Of a DNA stretch of 64,000 nucleotides, positions 1 to 8,988 are shown piece after piece (positions within the stretch are counted from its first letter, which is position 1; each line of letters starts with the position of its first letter). The notes under the pieces are model-generated. The model searched no databases and was not told the DNA's origin. It was given only the letters and a program-made list of their open reading frames with translations. A program made the translations under genes and the position numbers. The DNA lies in the NCBI RefSeq assembly GCF_009857445.1, contig NZ_WWCN01000009.1, forward strand, positions 124,001 through 188,000, in the 5' to 3' direction. The DNA comes from Duganella flavida (GTDB taxonomy: Bacteria > Pseudomonadota > Gammaproteobacteria > Burkholderiales > Burkholderiaceae_D).

Positions 1-176
1 AACGTGCCGGCGCCAGCCAGCGGGTGAAGATCCTGCCGACCGTGCTGATTACCACCGATGTCTATATGGCGATGGGCACCCACGTCGATCCAGCCGTGCG
101 GCTGCGGGTGCAGCGCGCCATCGAGCAGCTGGAGAAATCCGGCGAGATGACGCGCTTGTTGAAAAAATGGGACTGA
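1..176 (+). CDS. ABC transporter substrate-binding protein, C-terminal fragment
   Basis: This is the 3' end of a gene that starts before the window; about 57 codons are visible, ending in TGA at 174-176. The readable tail has the pattern of family 3 extracellular solute-binding proteins: a beta strand, then a helix of the type VRLRVQRAIEQLEKSG, and a terminal LLKKWD, as in periplasmic amino-acid or polar-compound receptors. It stops directly against the convergent PhzF gene. The ligand cannot be told from this fragment. Confidence 0.7.
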   Translation, partial: RAGASQRVKILPTVLITTDVYMAMGTHVDPAVRLRVQRAIEQLEKSGEMTRLLKKWD

Positions 177-1022
177 CTACTCTCCGATCATGCGGGCCTT
201 GCCCGACACCCTGATCGAACTGCCTGCCTCATCCGAAATCTGCACATGCAGATGGCAAGGCGCGCCCATGTCCTCGCCCTGGATGATGTCAATCGCACCG
301 CCGTGCGGCCAGTCGAGGTCGCGCAGGTAGCCGGCCAGCGCCGCCGCAGCCGCACCGGTGGCAGGATCTTCATACACCCCGCTCGACGCAAACGGATTGC
401 GCGCATGGAAGCGCTGCGGCGTTTCCGCGTGCACCAGTGAAATGGTGGTCAGGTCATAGCGCTGCATCAGGCTGCGCCCCGCACCGAGCTCGTAGCGCAT
501 GGCACGCAGCTTGTCACGCTTGGACAGCGCCAGCACCAGGTGCTGTACGCCGCCGCTGGCAATCGCCGGCGGAATGCGGTCATCCAGATCGGACAGCGAG
601 TAACCAAACAGCTTCAGGGATTCCAGCACCAGCGCCGGCGAGGCAGGCGCGCTGGACGTGGCCGGCGATTGCAATGCGGCCGTCGCGCCGTTGGCGTGGG
701 CGCGGCCCTCCACCGTCACTTTTGCATTGTTGGTAGTCAGCGGGAAAATGCCATCACCGTTCTGCTGCGCCAGCACGGCGCCCAGCGCGATGGTGGCATG
801 GCCGCAGAACGCTACCTCGCCGTCCGGCGAAAAATAACGCACGCGCCAGCCATCCCCTTGCGGCGCGGCAAACACCGTTTCCGAGTAGCCCATTTCAGCG
901 GCAATGCGCTGCATGGCAGGCTCCTCTGGTAGCGAGGCGCGGATCATCACGCCGGCTGGATTGCCGCCCTCTTCACCGGTGGTGAAGGCGGCAACTTTGT
1001 GAACTTTGGTAATGGTCTGCAT
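177..1022 (-). CDS. PhzF family isomerase/epimerase-like protein
   Basis: About 281 aa with the diaminopimelate-epimerase-like fold of the PhzF family. Visible family motifs are GNPAGV near the N-terminus, the GYSETVF segment (the Glu corresponds to the PhzF catalytic acid), the RYFSPDGEVAFCGHAT block, and a C-terminal EDPATGAAAAALAGYL segment. The start at 1022 is preferred over an upstream in-frame ATG at 1067 because a GGAGAC ribosome binding site lies just before it. The gene is divergent from the S9 peptidase. No other phenazine genes are present, so a stand-alone isomerase of unknown substrate is more likely than phenazine synthesis. Confidence 0.88.
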   Translation of the reverse strand: MQTITKVHKVAAFTTGEEGGNPAGVMIRASLPEEPAMQRIAAEMGYSETVFAAPQGDGWRVRYFSPDGEVAFCGHATIALGAVLAQQNGDGIFPLTTNNAKVTVEGRAHANGATAALQSPATSSAPASPALVLESLKLFGYSLSDLDDRIPPAIASGGVQHLVLALSKRDKLRAMRYELGAGRSLMQRYDLTTISLVHAETPQRFHARNPFASSGVYEDPATGAAAAALAGYLRDLDWPHGGAIDIIQGEDMGAPCHLHVQISDEAGSSIRVSGKARMIGE

Positions 1023-1123
1023 GATGTCTCCGTGATCGATGGGAGTGGAAAACTTGATTGACAGCAATGACGGTATTGGCCACTATCTTTGTTTCACTGA
1101 CTTTATTTTTTAGCGAGCTCGCC

Positions 1124-3235
1124 ATGACTATACCGCGACTTTCAATTCTTGCCTTCATCATTTCGGCCCAGTTGACGGGCCTGGCTTTTGCAGCAGATCC
1201 TGTAGCAGCCAAACACGCCATCACGCACGAGGATGTGTGGCTGATGAAGCGCGTCGGCGCACCGCAGCCCAGCCCGGACGGGCGTTGGGCCGTGTTTTCA
1301 GTCACCGATCCAGCCTACGATAGCAAGGAGCAATGGTCGGACTTGTGGATCAAATCGCTGACCGATGAATCGCCTGCCCGCCGCCTGACTTTCAGCAAGG
1401 GCGGCGAAGGTTCGGCGAACTGGTCGCCGGATAGCAAGCAGCTACTGTTCGTCGCCAAGCGCGACGGTGATGACGCCGGCCAGATCTACCGCATCGATAT
1501 CGCCGGCGGCGGCGAGGCGCAGCGCCTGACCACGCTCACCTTGGGCGCACGCCAGCCGAAATTCAGCCCGGACGGCAAGCAAATCCTGTTCGTCAGCGAC
1601 ATCTTCCCCGGCAACACCAGCGAAGACGACGTCAAGAAAACCGCCAAGGAACGCAAGGACCGCAAGTACAGCGCACGCGCTTATGAAAGCTTCCCGCCGC
1701 GCTTCTTCGACAAATGGCTGGACGATAAAAAAGTCCGCCTGTTCGTGATGGAGGCCGACGCCAGCGCCCAGCCGCGCGACCTGCTGAGCGGCACCAGGCT
1801 GGCGGCACTGCCGGGCTTTGGTGGCGGCCAGGGCGACGAAGGCCAGTCGCTGGACGCGATCTGGTCACCGGACGGCAAGGCCGTGGTGTTCTCGGCCTCG
1901 ACCAACCGCGACGAACTGGCGCGCGCCTCCGGCACCACGCAAATCTTCAGCGTGCCAACCGCCGGCGGCGAAGCCACCCAGCTGACCGCCGACAAGCACA
2001 GCTACAACAACCTGAAATTCAGCGCCGACGGCAAGACCTTGTTCACGCTGACCGAGGCAGAAGAAGAAGGCAAGGTCTACGACGTCAGCCGCCTCGCCAG
2101 CCTGGCATGGCCGGTGACCAACGCCACGCCGAAAATCCTGACCGCATCGCTGGACCGTTCGATCTCGCGCTACGCCCTGCCGGCTGGTGGCAACCGCATC
2201 GTGTTCAGCTTCGAGCACGCAGGCCTGGAGCAACTGCATTCGATCAACTACGCGGGCGGCGACTTGCGCGACGAAGCATCACTGCCAACCGGCAGCATCA
2301 ACTCGCTGAATGCGGGCGGCAAGGCGCTGGTGGGCGTGTGGGAATCCTCGATTAATCCGCCGGAGGTGTACGCGTTTGGTAAGGGCGCACCGAAGCGCCT
2401 GACCTCGTTCAACACCGAGCGCGCGAACACCATCGACTGGCAAACGCCGGAACACTTCTGGTTCAAGGCCAGCGATGGCCGCATGATCCACAACATGATC
2501 GTCAAGCCAGCCAACTTCGACCCGAACAAGAAGTACCCGCTGTTCGCAGTCATCCACGGCGGCGCGGCCAATATGTGGCGCGACCAGTTCGTCATCCGCT
2601 GGAACTACCACCTGCTGGCCCAACCGGGATATGTGGTGCTGCTGACCGACTACAAAGGCTCGACCGGCTACGGCGAAGAATTTGCCCGCGCCATCCAAGG
2701 TGATCCACTGAAAGGTCCAGGCGACGAAGTCAACGAAGCCGTTGATGAAGCCGTCAAAAAATATAACTACGTCGACGGCAGCAAGCTGGCCGCAGGCGGC
2801 GCCAGCTACGGCGGCCACCTGGCCAACTGGCTGCAAGCGACCACCACGCGCTACAAAGCCATCGTTTCGCACGCAGGCGAGATGGACTTGATTATGCAAT
2901 GGGGCAGCAGCGACAGCATCTGGGGCCGCGAAGTCAACAGCGGCGGTCCGGTGTGGAGCGACAAAGCCGTGTGGCGTGAACAAAGCCCGGTACTGCAAGG
3001 CGGTAACCACGCCAAGGGCACCGGCTTCAGCACGCCTATCCTGATCTCGGTGGGCGAGCTCGACTACCGCGTGCCGGCCAACAACGCGCTGATGAACTTC
3101 GCCACCCAGCAACGTCTGAATGTGCCAAGCAAGCTGTTAGTATTCCCGGATGAGAACCACTGGATTCTCAAGGGCGAGAACAGCCGCTACTTCTACAGCG
3201 AAGTGCACGGCTGGCTGGCGAAATACCTCAAATAA
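1124..3235 (+). CDS. S9 family serine peptidase (prolyl oligopeptidase-like), exported
   Basis: 703 aa. The N-terminus is a signal peptide ending near AFAA, which is why the ATG at 1124 is chosen over the longer reading frame from 1058. Residues about 40-420 contain WSPDG/FSPDG-type propeller repeats typical of the acylaminoacyl-peptidase branch. The C-terminal alpha/beta-hydrolase domain has the nucleophile motif GGASYGG (Ser near residue 561), an Asp in GELDYRVP (near 647) and the His in ENHW (near 679). It likely hydrolyses peptides in the periplasm. MAPEG follows after 12 bases on the same strand, so the two are probably co-transcribed. Confidence 0.92.
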   Translation: MTIPRLSILAFIISAQLTGLAFAADPVAAKHAITHEDVWLMKRVGAPQPSPDGRWAVFSVTDPAYDSKEQWSDLWIKSLTDESPARRLTFSKGGEGSANWSPDSKQLLFVAKRDGDDAGQIYRIDIAGGGEAQRLTTLTLGARQPKFSPDGKQILFVSDIFPGNTSEDDVKKTAKERKDRKYSARAYESFPPRFFDKWLDDKKVRLFVMEADASAQPRDLLSGTRLAALPGFGGGQGDEGQSLDAIWSPDGKAVVFSASTNRDELARASGTTQIFSVPTAGGEATQLTADKHSYNNLKFSADGKTLFTLTEAEEEGKVYDVSRLASLAWPVTNATPKILTASLDRSISRYALPAGGNRIVFSFEHAGLEQLHSINYAGGDLRDEASLPTGSINSLNAGGKALVGVWESSINPPEVYAFGKGAPKRLTSFNTERANTIDWQTPEHFWFKASDGRMIHNMIVKPANFDPNKKYPLFAVIHGGAANMWRDQFVIRWNYHLLAQPGYVVLLTDYKGSTGYGEEFARAIQGDPLKGPGDEVNEAVDEAVKKYNYVDGSKLAAGGASYGGHLANWLQATTTRYKAIVSHAGEMDLIMQWGSSDSIWGREVNSGGPVWSDKAVWREQSPVLQGGNHAKGTGFSTPILISVGELDYRVPANNALMNFATQQRLNVPSKLLVFPDENHWILKGENSRYFYSEVHGWLAKYLK

Positions 3236-3247
3236 CAAGGAGACTGT

Positions 3248-3628
3248 ATGACGATTGCAAACTGGTGCGTGATGATTGCCTGCCTGCTGCCGACGGCCAC
3301 CGTGGGGCTGGCGAAACTCACTTCGCGCGGCGCGGAAGCGTACAACAACAAGCGGCCACGCGAGTGGGTGTCCGGACTGACGGGCTGGAAGGCACGCGCC
3401 AACGCGGCGCAGCTGAACGGCTTTGAAGCACTGCCGCTGTTCATTGCGGCCGTGGTGCTGGCCCAGCAGGCACACGCGGACCAGGGCAGCATCGATCAAC
3501 TGGCGATGGCCTTTATCGTGGCGCGGCTGGTGTACATCGCCATGTATCTGGCCAACCAGCACGTGCTGCGTACCCTGGTGTGGATAGGCGGCGCCGCCAT
3601 CAGCATCGCCATCCTTGCTTTGACTTAA
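3248..3628 (+). CDS. MAPEG family membrane protein
   Basis: 126 aa with about four hydrophobic segments and the MAPEG pattern (GWKARANAAQLNGFEALPLFIAAVV; MYLANQH), like bacterial homologues of microsomal glutathione S-transferase. The inner membrane is the expected location; the substrate is unknown. An AAGGAG ribosome binding site sits just before the ATG. Its stop codon overlaps the stop of the convergent MFS gene by 4 bases. Confidence 0.85.
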   Translation: MTIANWCVMIACLLPTATVGLAKLTSRGAEAYNNKRPREWVSGLTGWKARANAAQLNGFEALPLFIAAVVLAQQAHADQGSIDQLAMAFIVARLVYIAMYLANQHVLRTLVWIGGAAISIAILALT

Positions 3629-4929
3629 GCAGCCTTGGCCTGCGCAGGCGCTGCTGCGGCAGCGCCTGCCGGTTTGCGGATCAGCAGGATGAGCGCGGCC
3701 GCCACCAGGCAAGCCGCACCGGCTGCCAGCAGCGCCGGATTGTAAGTCAGCAGCAGCGTGCGCACGCGGCCCGCGCCGTATGCCGCCACCGCAGCACCCA
3801 ACTGGTGGGCAGCGAAGATCCAGCCAAACACCATCCCCACCTTTTCCTTGCCAAAGGTCGCACCGGCCAGACGCACCGTCGGCGGCACCGTGGCAATCCA
3901 GTCCAGCCCGTAGAACATGGCAAACAGCGACAAGCCATACAGCGTGAATTCCGAATACGGCAGCCACAGCAGCGACAAGCCACGCAAGCCGTAGTAGGCC
4001 AGCAGCAGCTTGCGGTTATCGTAGCGGTCCGACAGCCAGCCCGATGCAATCGTACCGACCAGGTCAAATGCGCCCATCATCGCCAGCACCGATGCCGCCG
4101 GCACCGGGCCGAGGCCAGCATCGCCGCACAGCGAAATGAAGTGGGTCTGAATCAGACCGTTCGTGCTGAGACCGCAGATGAAGAAGGTCGCCGCCAAAAT
4201 CCAGAACACGCGGTTGCGCGAAGCTTCCGCCAGGATCTTGAACGGCGTGCCAAACGTGACGCGCATGGCCGGCACAACAGCAGCCGGCGTGCCCGGCGCC
4301 GCACCGTACGGCGCCAGGCCCACATCGCTCGGGCGGTTACGCATGAACAGGTAAATCGCCACCGCCATCACCGCACAGGCAATCAGCACCGGCATCACCG
4401 CCGTGCGCCAGCCGAAGCGCTCGATCATCCACGCCGCCACCGGCAGGAAGATCAGCTGGCCGGTGGCCGAGCTGGCCGTCAGAATGCCGACCACCAGACC
4501 GCGATGGCTTTCAAACCAGCGGTTCGATACCACTGCGCTCAGCACCAGCGCCGTCATGCCGGAGCCAACGCCCAGCATCACGCCCCAGAACAGCACCAGA
4601 TGCCAGAACTGCGTCATCTGCGTGGCCAGCGCCATGCCGGTAGCCACCAGCGTCAGCGCCGTCACCACCACATTGCGCAGGCCGAAGCGCTCCATCAGGA
4701 TGGCGGCAAACGGCCCCATCAAACCAAACAGCGCAAAGCGTACCGCCAGCGCTGAGGAAATCTGCTCCACGTCCCAGCCAAACTCCTTCGACAGCGGCTG
4801 CAGCAAAGCGCCCGGCAAGCCCAGCGCAGCTGACGAGCTAAGCCCGGTCAGGAAAGTCAGGGTCACGATCACCCAGGAAAAATGCAGGCCGCGCCGCTGC
4901 ATCCAATTCGATAACGGTTGTGCAAACAT
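3625..4929 (-). CDS. MFS transporter
   Basis: 434 aa from the ATG at 4929, which has GAGGA immediately upstream; an in-frame GTG four codons earlier is less likely. It shows about twelve membrane segments, a central loop near residues 200-225 that is Pro/Ala-rich, and MFS loop motifs (ERFGLRNVV; GWLSDRYDNRKLL). The overall pattern resembles the monocarboxylate/oxalate-formate-like MFS branch, but the substrate cannot be assigned. It is monocistronic and convergent with MAPEG; the C-terminal tail is Ala-rich. Confidence 0.85.
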   Translation of the reverse strand: MFAQPLSNWMQRRGLHFSWVIVTLTFLTGLSSSAALGLPGALLQPLSKEFGWDVEQISSALAVRFALFGLMGPFAAILMERFGLRNVVVTALTLVATGMALATQMTQFWHLVLFWGVMLGVGSGMTALVLSAVVSNRWFESHRGLVVGILTASSATGQLIFLPVAAWMIERFGWRTAVMPVLIACAVMAVAIYLFMRNRPSDVGLAPYGAAPGTPAAVVPAMRVTFGTPFKILAEASRNRVFWILAATFFICGLSTNGLIQTHFISLCGDAGLGPVPAASVLAMMGAFDLVGTIASGWLSDRYDNRKLLLAYYGLRGLSLLWLPYSEFTLYGLSLFAMFYGLDWIATVPPTVRLAGATFGKEKVGMVFGWIFAAHQLGAAVAAYGAGRVRTLLLTYNPALLAAGAACLVAAALILLIRKPAGAAAAAPAQAKAA

Positions 4930-5008
4930 GAAGATCCTCACGATAGCGATGCGCGCCGGAAGGCACGCTTGGCTATCATTTTAAATTACGATCATCATGA
5001 ATACAAGC

Positions 5009-5054
5009 AAAAAGGTGGCGCCCGGCTGCACTGGGAGAAATGCAGCCGGGCGCC
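5009..5054 (-). terminator. Rho-independent terminator of the BON gene
   Basis: A perfect 14-bp inverted repeat (5017-5030 with 5041-5054, core GGCGCCCGGCTGCA) with a 10-base loop is followed on the minus strand by ACC and a run of five T. It lies 39 bases past the BON stop codon. A second smaller hairpin, AGCGGAC/GTCCGCT at 5062-5086, lies between it and the stop codon. Confidence 0.85.
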
Positions 5055-5092
5055 GGGGCTAAGCGGACTCAGGGGGGAGGTCCGCTAGCCTG

Positions 5093-5803
5093 TTACTTGA
5101 TGCGCAGGGAACTTTGCACTTTATTGACGCCTTTGACATTACGTGCCACGTCCACGGCCTTGTCCACTTCCGTTTGCGATGGCACGAAGCCGCTCAGCAT
5201 CACGGTGCCGTTGGTGGTTTCCACGTGCACGTCCAGCGATTTCAGCGCAGGCTCAGCCAGCAGTTCGGTTTTCACCTTGGTGGTGATAGCGGAGTCAGCC
5301 AGCGTATCTTTCGCCAGCGCGGTTTTCGCACGCGTTTCGCAGCCGGCCTTGTCGGTGCCGCTCAGGGCGCTGCAATCGATGCCGGTCTGCGCTACGTCAG
5401 CGGCTTTCTTGCCGGCCTTGGCGTCCTGCACCCATGCCGTGTGCTGCGACTTGGCGCCGGTCAGGCAGCTGTCCTTGTCGGCGCCGCTCTTGGAGGAGCA
5501 CTGGGCTTTGGCCAGGCTGTAGTTGGCATCAGCGACATTGATCTGGGCATTTTCGACGGACTTTTTATCGTTCTTGTACTGCATGGCGGCAGTCGACTCG
5601 GTGTTTGCGCGGTTGACCTTGGCCTGCTCCACGCAGACATCTTTGGCGTTGCCGGATTGCGCATCGCAAGCAGCCTTGGCGGTTTTGTAGTCAGCGTCAG
5701 ATTTGTTGATTGCCGCTTTGTACGCCACGGTGTCGTTATTCGGGGTGGCAGCGAAAGCGGCGCTGGCGGCGGAGGCCAGCACGAAGCAGAGTAATTTATT
5801 CAT
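5093..5803 (-). CDS. Secreted BON-domain protein with C-x10-C repeats
   Basis: 236 aa. The start at 5803 has an AGAGGGA ribosome binding site and opens a signal peptide ending at AFAA; the open frame extends further upstream without support. The C-terminal ~70 residues form a BON domain (SAITTKVKTELLAEPALK... VKGVNKVQSSLRIK), a fold linked to outer-membrane or periplasmic ligand binding. The middle has three repeats of the form C-x10-C with a GxxKDxC-like core and a following AK, giving six cysteines suited to disulfides. It is monocistronic with its own terminator. Confidence 0.82.
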   Translation of the reverse strand: MNKLLCFVLASAASAAFAATPNNDTVAYKAAINKSDADYKTAKAACDAQSGNAKDVCVEQAKVNRANTESTAAMQYKNDKKSVENAQINVADANYSLAKAQCSSKSGADKDSCLTGAKSQHTAWVQDAKAGKKAADVAQTGIDCSALSGTDKAGCETRAKTALAKDTLADSAITTKVKTELLAEPALKSLDVHVETTNGTVMLSGFVPSQTEVDKAVDVARNVKGVNKVQSSLRIK

Positions 5804-5889
5804 GATGTGTCCCTCTTGTGGTGGTTGATGAACACCATTAGACGCCCGCACAGCGACTAGCTCCGTGCGGAAACGTACATAGACGGAAT

Positions 5890-6543
5890 TTAACGGTCGA
5901 GCAACAAGCCTTGTTGCCACAGGCGGTCCGCCTGTTCGAACATTGGCAGGCCGGCAGCGAAGGCGGCGCCGGTGGGCGCTTGCTGCAGCCAGATCAGGGT
6001 ACTGTGCGAGCCAGCCGCAGGCGATGGCTGGCGTACTTGCAGCATCCAGTTCGCCACGGCAGCATATTGCTCGGGATGGCGCTGCTGCGTCCACGCCAGC
6101 GCCACCAGGTCGGCATAGCCTTCCTCGCGGCGGGTGTCAGCGGCGGGCTGCTGTTCGTTGGCCTCGAAGCCGGCCGGCATCACATGCCACACGCCTTGCG
6201 CGTAACGCCAACAGTGGCCGATTTCATGCGCCACCATGGCCTCGATCATCAGCGGGCGTTGTTCTGGAGCGACGGTCTTGAGGATATCTTCGGCGTTGGG
6301 ATTGCCGCGCATGGACAGCACCAGCTTGCAGCGGCCATTGTCATAGCCCAGCGCCAGCGGCACATCGGTGGCACGCGCCTGTGGTTGTACGGTGATATCG
6401 AGCGGCAGCTTGAGTTCCTGCTTGGCATAGGAGAGCACAGCAGCGCCAGCTTTCAGCCAGCGCATTTCCACCTCGGTCAGCTCGGCCGCAGAGGCAAGGC
6501 CGGTGGCCAGCAACAGCAAGGGGAATAAGGTGCGCTTGATCAT
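5890..6543 (-). CDS. Secreted HEIGH-motif (zincin-like) protein, unknown function
   Basis: 217 aa from the ATG at 6543, where a signal peptide (ATGLASA) begins; the upstream ATG at 6573 would spoil it. The key feature is HEIGHCWR around residues 106-113, an HExxH zinc-protease motif preceded by an MIEAMVA helix. The rest has no domain I recognise. It is probably a periplasmic zincin-fold protein. Proteolytic activity is inferred only from the motif. No strong ribosome binding site is seen. Confidence 0.65.
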   Translation of the reverse strand: MIKRTLFPLLLLATGLASAAELTEVEMRWLKAGAAVLSYAKQELKLPLDITVQPQARATDVPLALGYDNGRCKLVLSMRGNPNAEDILKTVAPEQRPLMIEAMVAHEIGHCWRYAQGVWHVMPAGFEANEQQPAADTRREEGYADLVALAWTQQRHPEQYAAVANWMLQVRQPSPAAGSHSTLIWLQQAPTGAAFAAGLPMFEQADRLWQQGLLLDR

Positions 6544-6563
6544 GGTGATCAAACTGTAGCATG

Positions 6564-6589
6564 CGCCGGGCAAGGAAAATTGCCCGGCG
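6564..6589 (-). terminator. Perfect 10-bp hairpin downstream of the M49 peptidase gene
   Basis: CGCCGGGCAA / TTGCCCGGCG with a 6-base loop lies 35 bases past the M49 stop codon. No T-run follows on either strand, so it is a weak terminator candidate or an mRNA 3'-end stabiliser. Confidence 0.4.
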
Positions 6590-6623
6590 GCAGGTAAATT
6601 ACTACGTAGAAAAGATGAAATGC

Positions 6624-8324
6624 TTACTTGCCCAACAAGGTGTTGGCAGTTTTGAATTCCGGACGGATGTCGTTCGGTACAGCTTTCATTTTATCCAAGG
6701 CTTTTTGCACGTCAGGACGGATCACCACGTACTTGGCCATCATCGCCTTGGCGCGCGCGTAGTCGCCGGTGGCTTCGATGGTCAGGAACTCGCGATCGAG
6801 GTCCATCACGGCTTGCTTGATCTTGCTGAAGTCGACCGAGAAGGTACCATCGCCGTGCGACACGAAGCCGCCTTTGTCGAGGATGTAGTTCATCTGGATC
6901 GCCATGCCGCGCGCGTGCGAATCGGTCAGGCCGAAGTGCAGCGTGCGGAAGCCCGATGCGAGGAAGGTGGTGTACAGCTTGCGCTCCGCCGCTGCGCCCT
7001 GCCCCAGCGTGCCTTGCAACTGGCCTTTGTCCATCATATAGGCCAGCGCGTACAGGCCGGTGATGTCAGCCTTGGCCTCTTCGATGGTCGAATAGGCTTC
7101 CTTCAGATCCTGGCGCGGGGTCGATTCCTTGCCGCCGTTTTTGGTGATGTGCGGACCGAGACCGTGCGTGATTTCATGCGCGAGGATGTGGGTGAAGAAG
7201 GAGTCGAAGTCCACGTCCTTCTGGTCAGCTTTGCGCAGTACCAGCTTGGAGATCGGCGTCAGCGTCGATTTGAATTTCGCCTGCTGCACGTTCTTCAGCA
7301 TGATGCGCTTGGAGCCGCGCTGGCTGATGATGCGTTCATCGTTTGGCAGGTTGTAGGCGGCGGTTTGCACGCCCATATTGCCGTCGCCGGCGCCATAGAC
7401 TTGATTGACTACCACCATCGGCGCCAGCGCACCGACTTTAGGATTGCGGTACTGCGCATCCAGCGGCAGGTTGTCTTCCAGTTCCTGCATATGCTTGGCG
7501 AAGAAGTCCAGCTTCTGCGTTTCCTTCTGGTCGCGAATATTCACGTACGCTTCAAACGCGGCCTTGTAGCCAAACAGTTCGTCGTTGTAGGTCTCGTATG
7601 GGCCGATGGTGATATCGACCGGCGAATCCAGATCCATCCAGGCGAAGTCGGAAGGCAGGTAGTCGTTGCTCAGGAAAGCATCGGCGCGCAGGTCGAGGAA
7701 TTTTTTGAGAGAGGCGTTATCGGTATCGGCGGCGGCTTGCTTAAGCAGCGCTGCGGCTTTTTCCAGATCCGCCTTGTATTCATCGGAGTACTTCACGACG
7801 GTGAACTGGCCATCCTTGTTCTTGCGGATAGTGGTGAAGAACCACTGCGCCTGCTCCTTGTCGATGGCTGGCAAAGCGTTCATCCAGGTTTCCAGTTCGG
7901 CCTTGGTCGCACCTTCCGGATAGAAGTTGGCGGCTTCCGGCTTCTTGGCTGGCACCGTCAGGCCGCCTACTTCGGCTGGCAGGAAGGACTGGTGATCGTC
8001 GAGGATGGACCACGGACCTTTATTGAGCCAGAAGTAGTCCAGGCGTGCCTTGCCCAGCGGCGTGGTGTCCTTTTGCAGCGCAGCCCACAGGGCCTCGTTG
8101 CCGGACCAGCGCTGGCGCAGCTGCAGCACATCGATAATCTTGGCCGCTTCAATCAGCTTGGCGATGGCTTTCTTGTCGCCGGCCGAGAGTTGGCTGGTGT
8201 CAGCGGTCAGCGCGATCGGCGCGTAACGCTTGGTCATCTTGTTCAGGTCAGTCACGCTCGCGGGTGCGGCGTAGGCAGTGGCGCAAGCGACGGCGAGCGC
8301 CAAAGGGAGCAGGATTTTTTTCAT
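6624..8324 (-). CDS. Peptidase M49 (dipeptidyl-peptidase III-like), exported
   Basis: 566 aa. A signal peptide (CATAYAA) follows the ATG at 8324, which has AGAGGA upstream. HEITHGLGPH at residues 383-392 is the zinc motif of the bacterial and plant M49-like branch, and EEAKAD near 415-420 supplies the third ligand as in M49 enzymes. The expected role is removal of dipeptides or a related hydrolase activity in the periplasm. Some members of this branch carry NUDIX domains; none is present here. It is followed by the HEIGH gene on the same strand, with a hairpin between them. Confidence 0.8.
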   Translation of the reverse strand: MKKILLPLALAVACATAYAAPASVTDLNKMTKRYAPIALTADTSQLSAGDKKAIAKLIEAAKIIDVLQLRQRWSGNEALWAALQKDTTPLGKARLDYFWLNKGPWSILDDHQSFLPAEVGGLTVPAKKPEAANFYPEGATKAELETWMNALPAIDKEQAQWFFTTIRKNKDGQFTVVKYSDEYKADLEKAAALLKQAAADTDNASLKKFLDLRADAFLSNDYLPSDFAWMDLDSPVDITIGPYETYNDELFGYKAAFEAYVNIRDQKETQKLDFFAKHMQELEDNLPLDAQYRNPKVGALAPMVVVNQVYGAGDGNMGVQTAAYNLPNDERIISQRGSKRIMLKNVQQAKFKSTLTPISKLVLRKADQKDVDFDSFFTHILAHEITHGLGPHITKNGGKESTPRQDLKEAYSTIEEAKADITGLYALAYMMDKGQLQGTLGQGAAAERKLYTTFLASGFRTLHFGLTDSHARGMAIQMNYILDKGGFVSHGDGTFSVDFSKIKQAVMDLDREFLTIEATGDYARAKAMMAKYVVIRPDVQKALDKMKAVPNDIRPEFKTANTLLGK

Positions 8325-8362
8325 GTGGTCCTCTTGTGGAGTGAGGCCCACATTGTAATCCA

Positions 8363-8962
8363 CTACCAGGCCTTGTAAACCTTGCCGGTCTGCGCGCCAT
8401 CGACACTGCGCGCATACGACAACGCCGCGCGGCTGGCAGCTACCGGTTCAAAGCCGACGAAGAACGGACCGTAGCTGTCCATCGACTCCTTCAACACCGT
8501 CGGGCTGACGACATTGATCCGTAAGCCGCGCGACAGCTCAATCGCCGCGCCGCGCACAAAGCCTTCGATGGCCGAGTTGACCATGCTGGCGCTGGCGCCG
8601 TTGCGGATAGGCTCTTCCGCCACGATGCCGCTGGTGAGTGTGATCGAGCCACCGTCGTTCAGGTATTCCTGCGCCACCAGCGCCACGTTCACTTGTCCCA
8701 TCAGCTTGCTGTTCAAGCCGACATAGAACTGCTCCGGCGTAAAGCTGGCCAATGGTGCGAAGTGCAGCAAACCAGCCGTCACCACCACCGCATCCACCTT
8801 GCCAACCTTGGCGAACAGGCCGCGCACCTGCGCGACGTCAGCGAAATCCACCTGATGCTGGCCGCTGGTTGCACCCACCGTTATCACCTCGTGGCGCTGG
8901 CCCAGTTCCTCGACTACCGCTTTGCCTACTGCGCCCGTGGCACCGATCACGATTACTTTCAT
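8363..8962 (-). CDS. Short-chain dehydrogenase/reductase (short form)
   Basis: 199 aa. The N-terminal GATGAVGKAV loop binds the dinucleotide, and a VVTAG strand follows. The usual YxxxK site is replaced by SMVNSAIEGF, as in the small group of roughly 200-residue SDRs. The ATG at 8962 has GGAGGG upstream. It is divergent from the LysR remnant at 8989, which would normally be its regulator. The substrate is unknown. Confidence 0.82.
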   Translation of the reverse strand: MKVIVIGATGAVGKAVVEELGQRHEVITVGATSGQHQVDFADVAQVRGLFAKVGKVDAVVVTAGLLHFAPLASFTPEQFYVGLNSKLMGQVNVALVAQEYLNDGGSITLTSGIVAEEPIRNGASASMVNSAIEGFVRGAAIELSRGLRINVVSPTVLKESMDSYGPFFVGFEPVAASRAALSYARSVDGAQTGKVYKAW

Positions 8963-8988
8963 GCTGCCCTCCGTTAGAAAACAACAGT

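Noticed and set aside
177..1022. Phenazine biosynthesis locus
   Set aside because: Only a PhzF-family gene is present; this family is widespread without phenazine genes.
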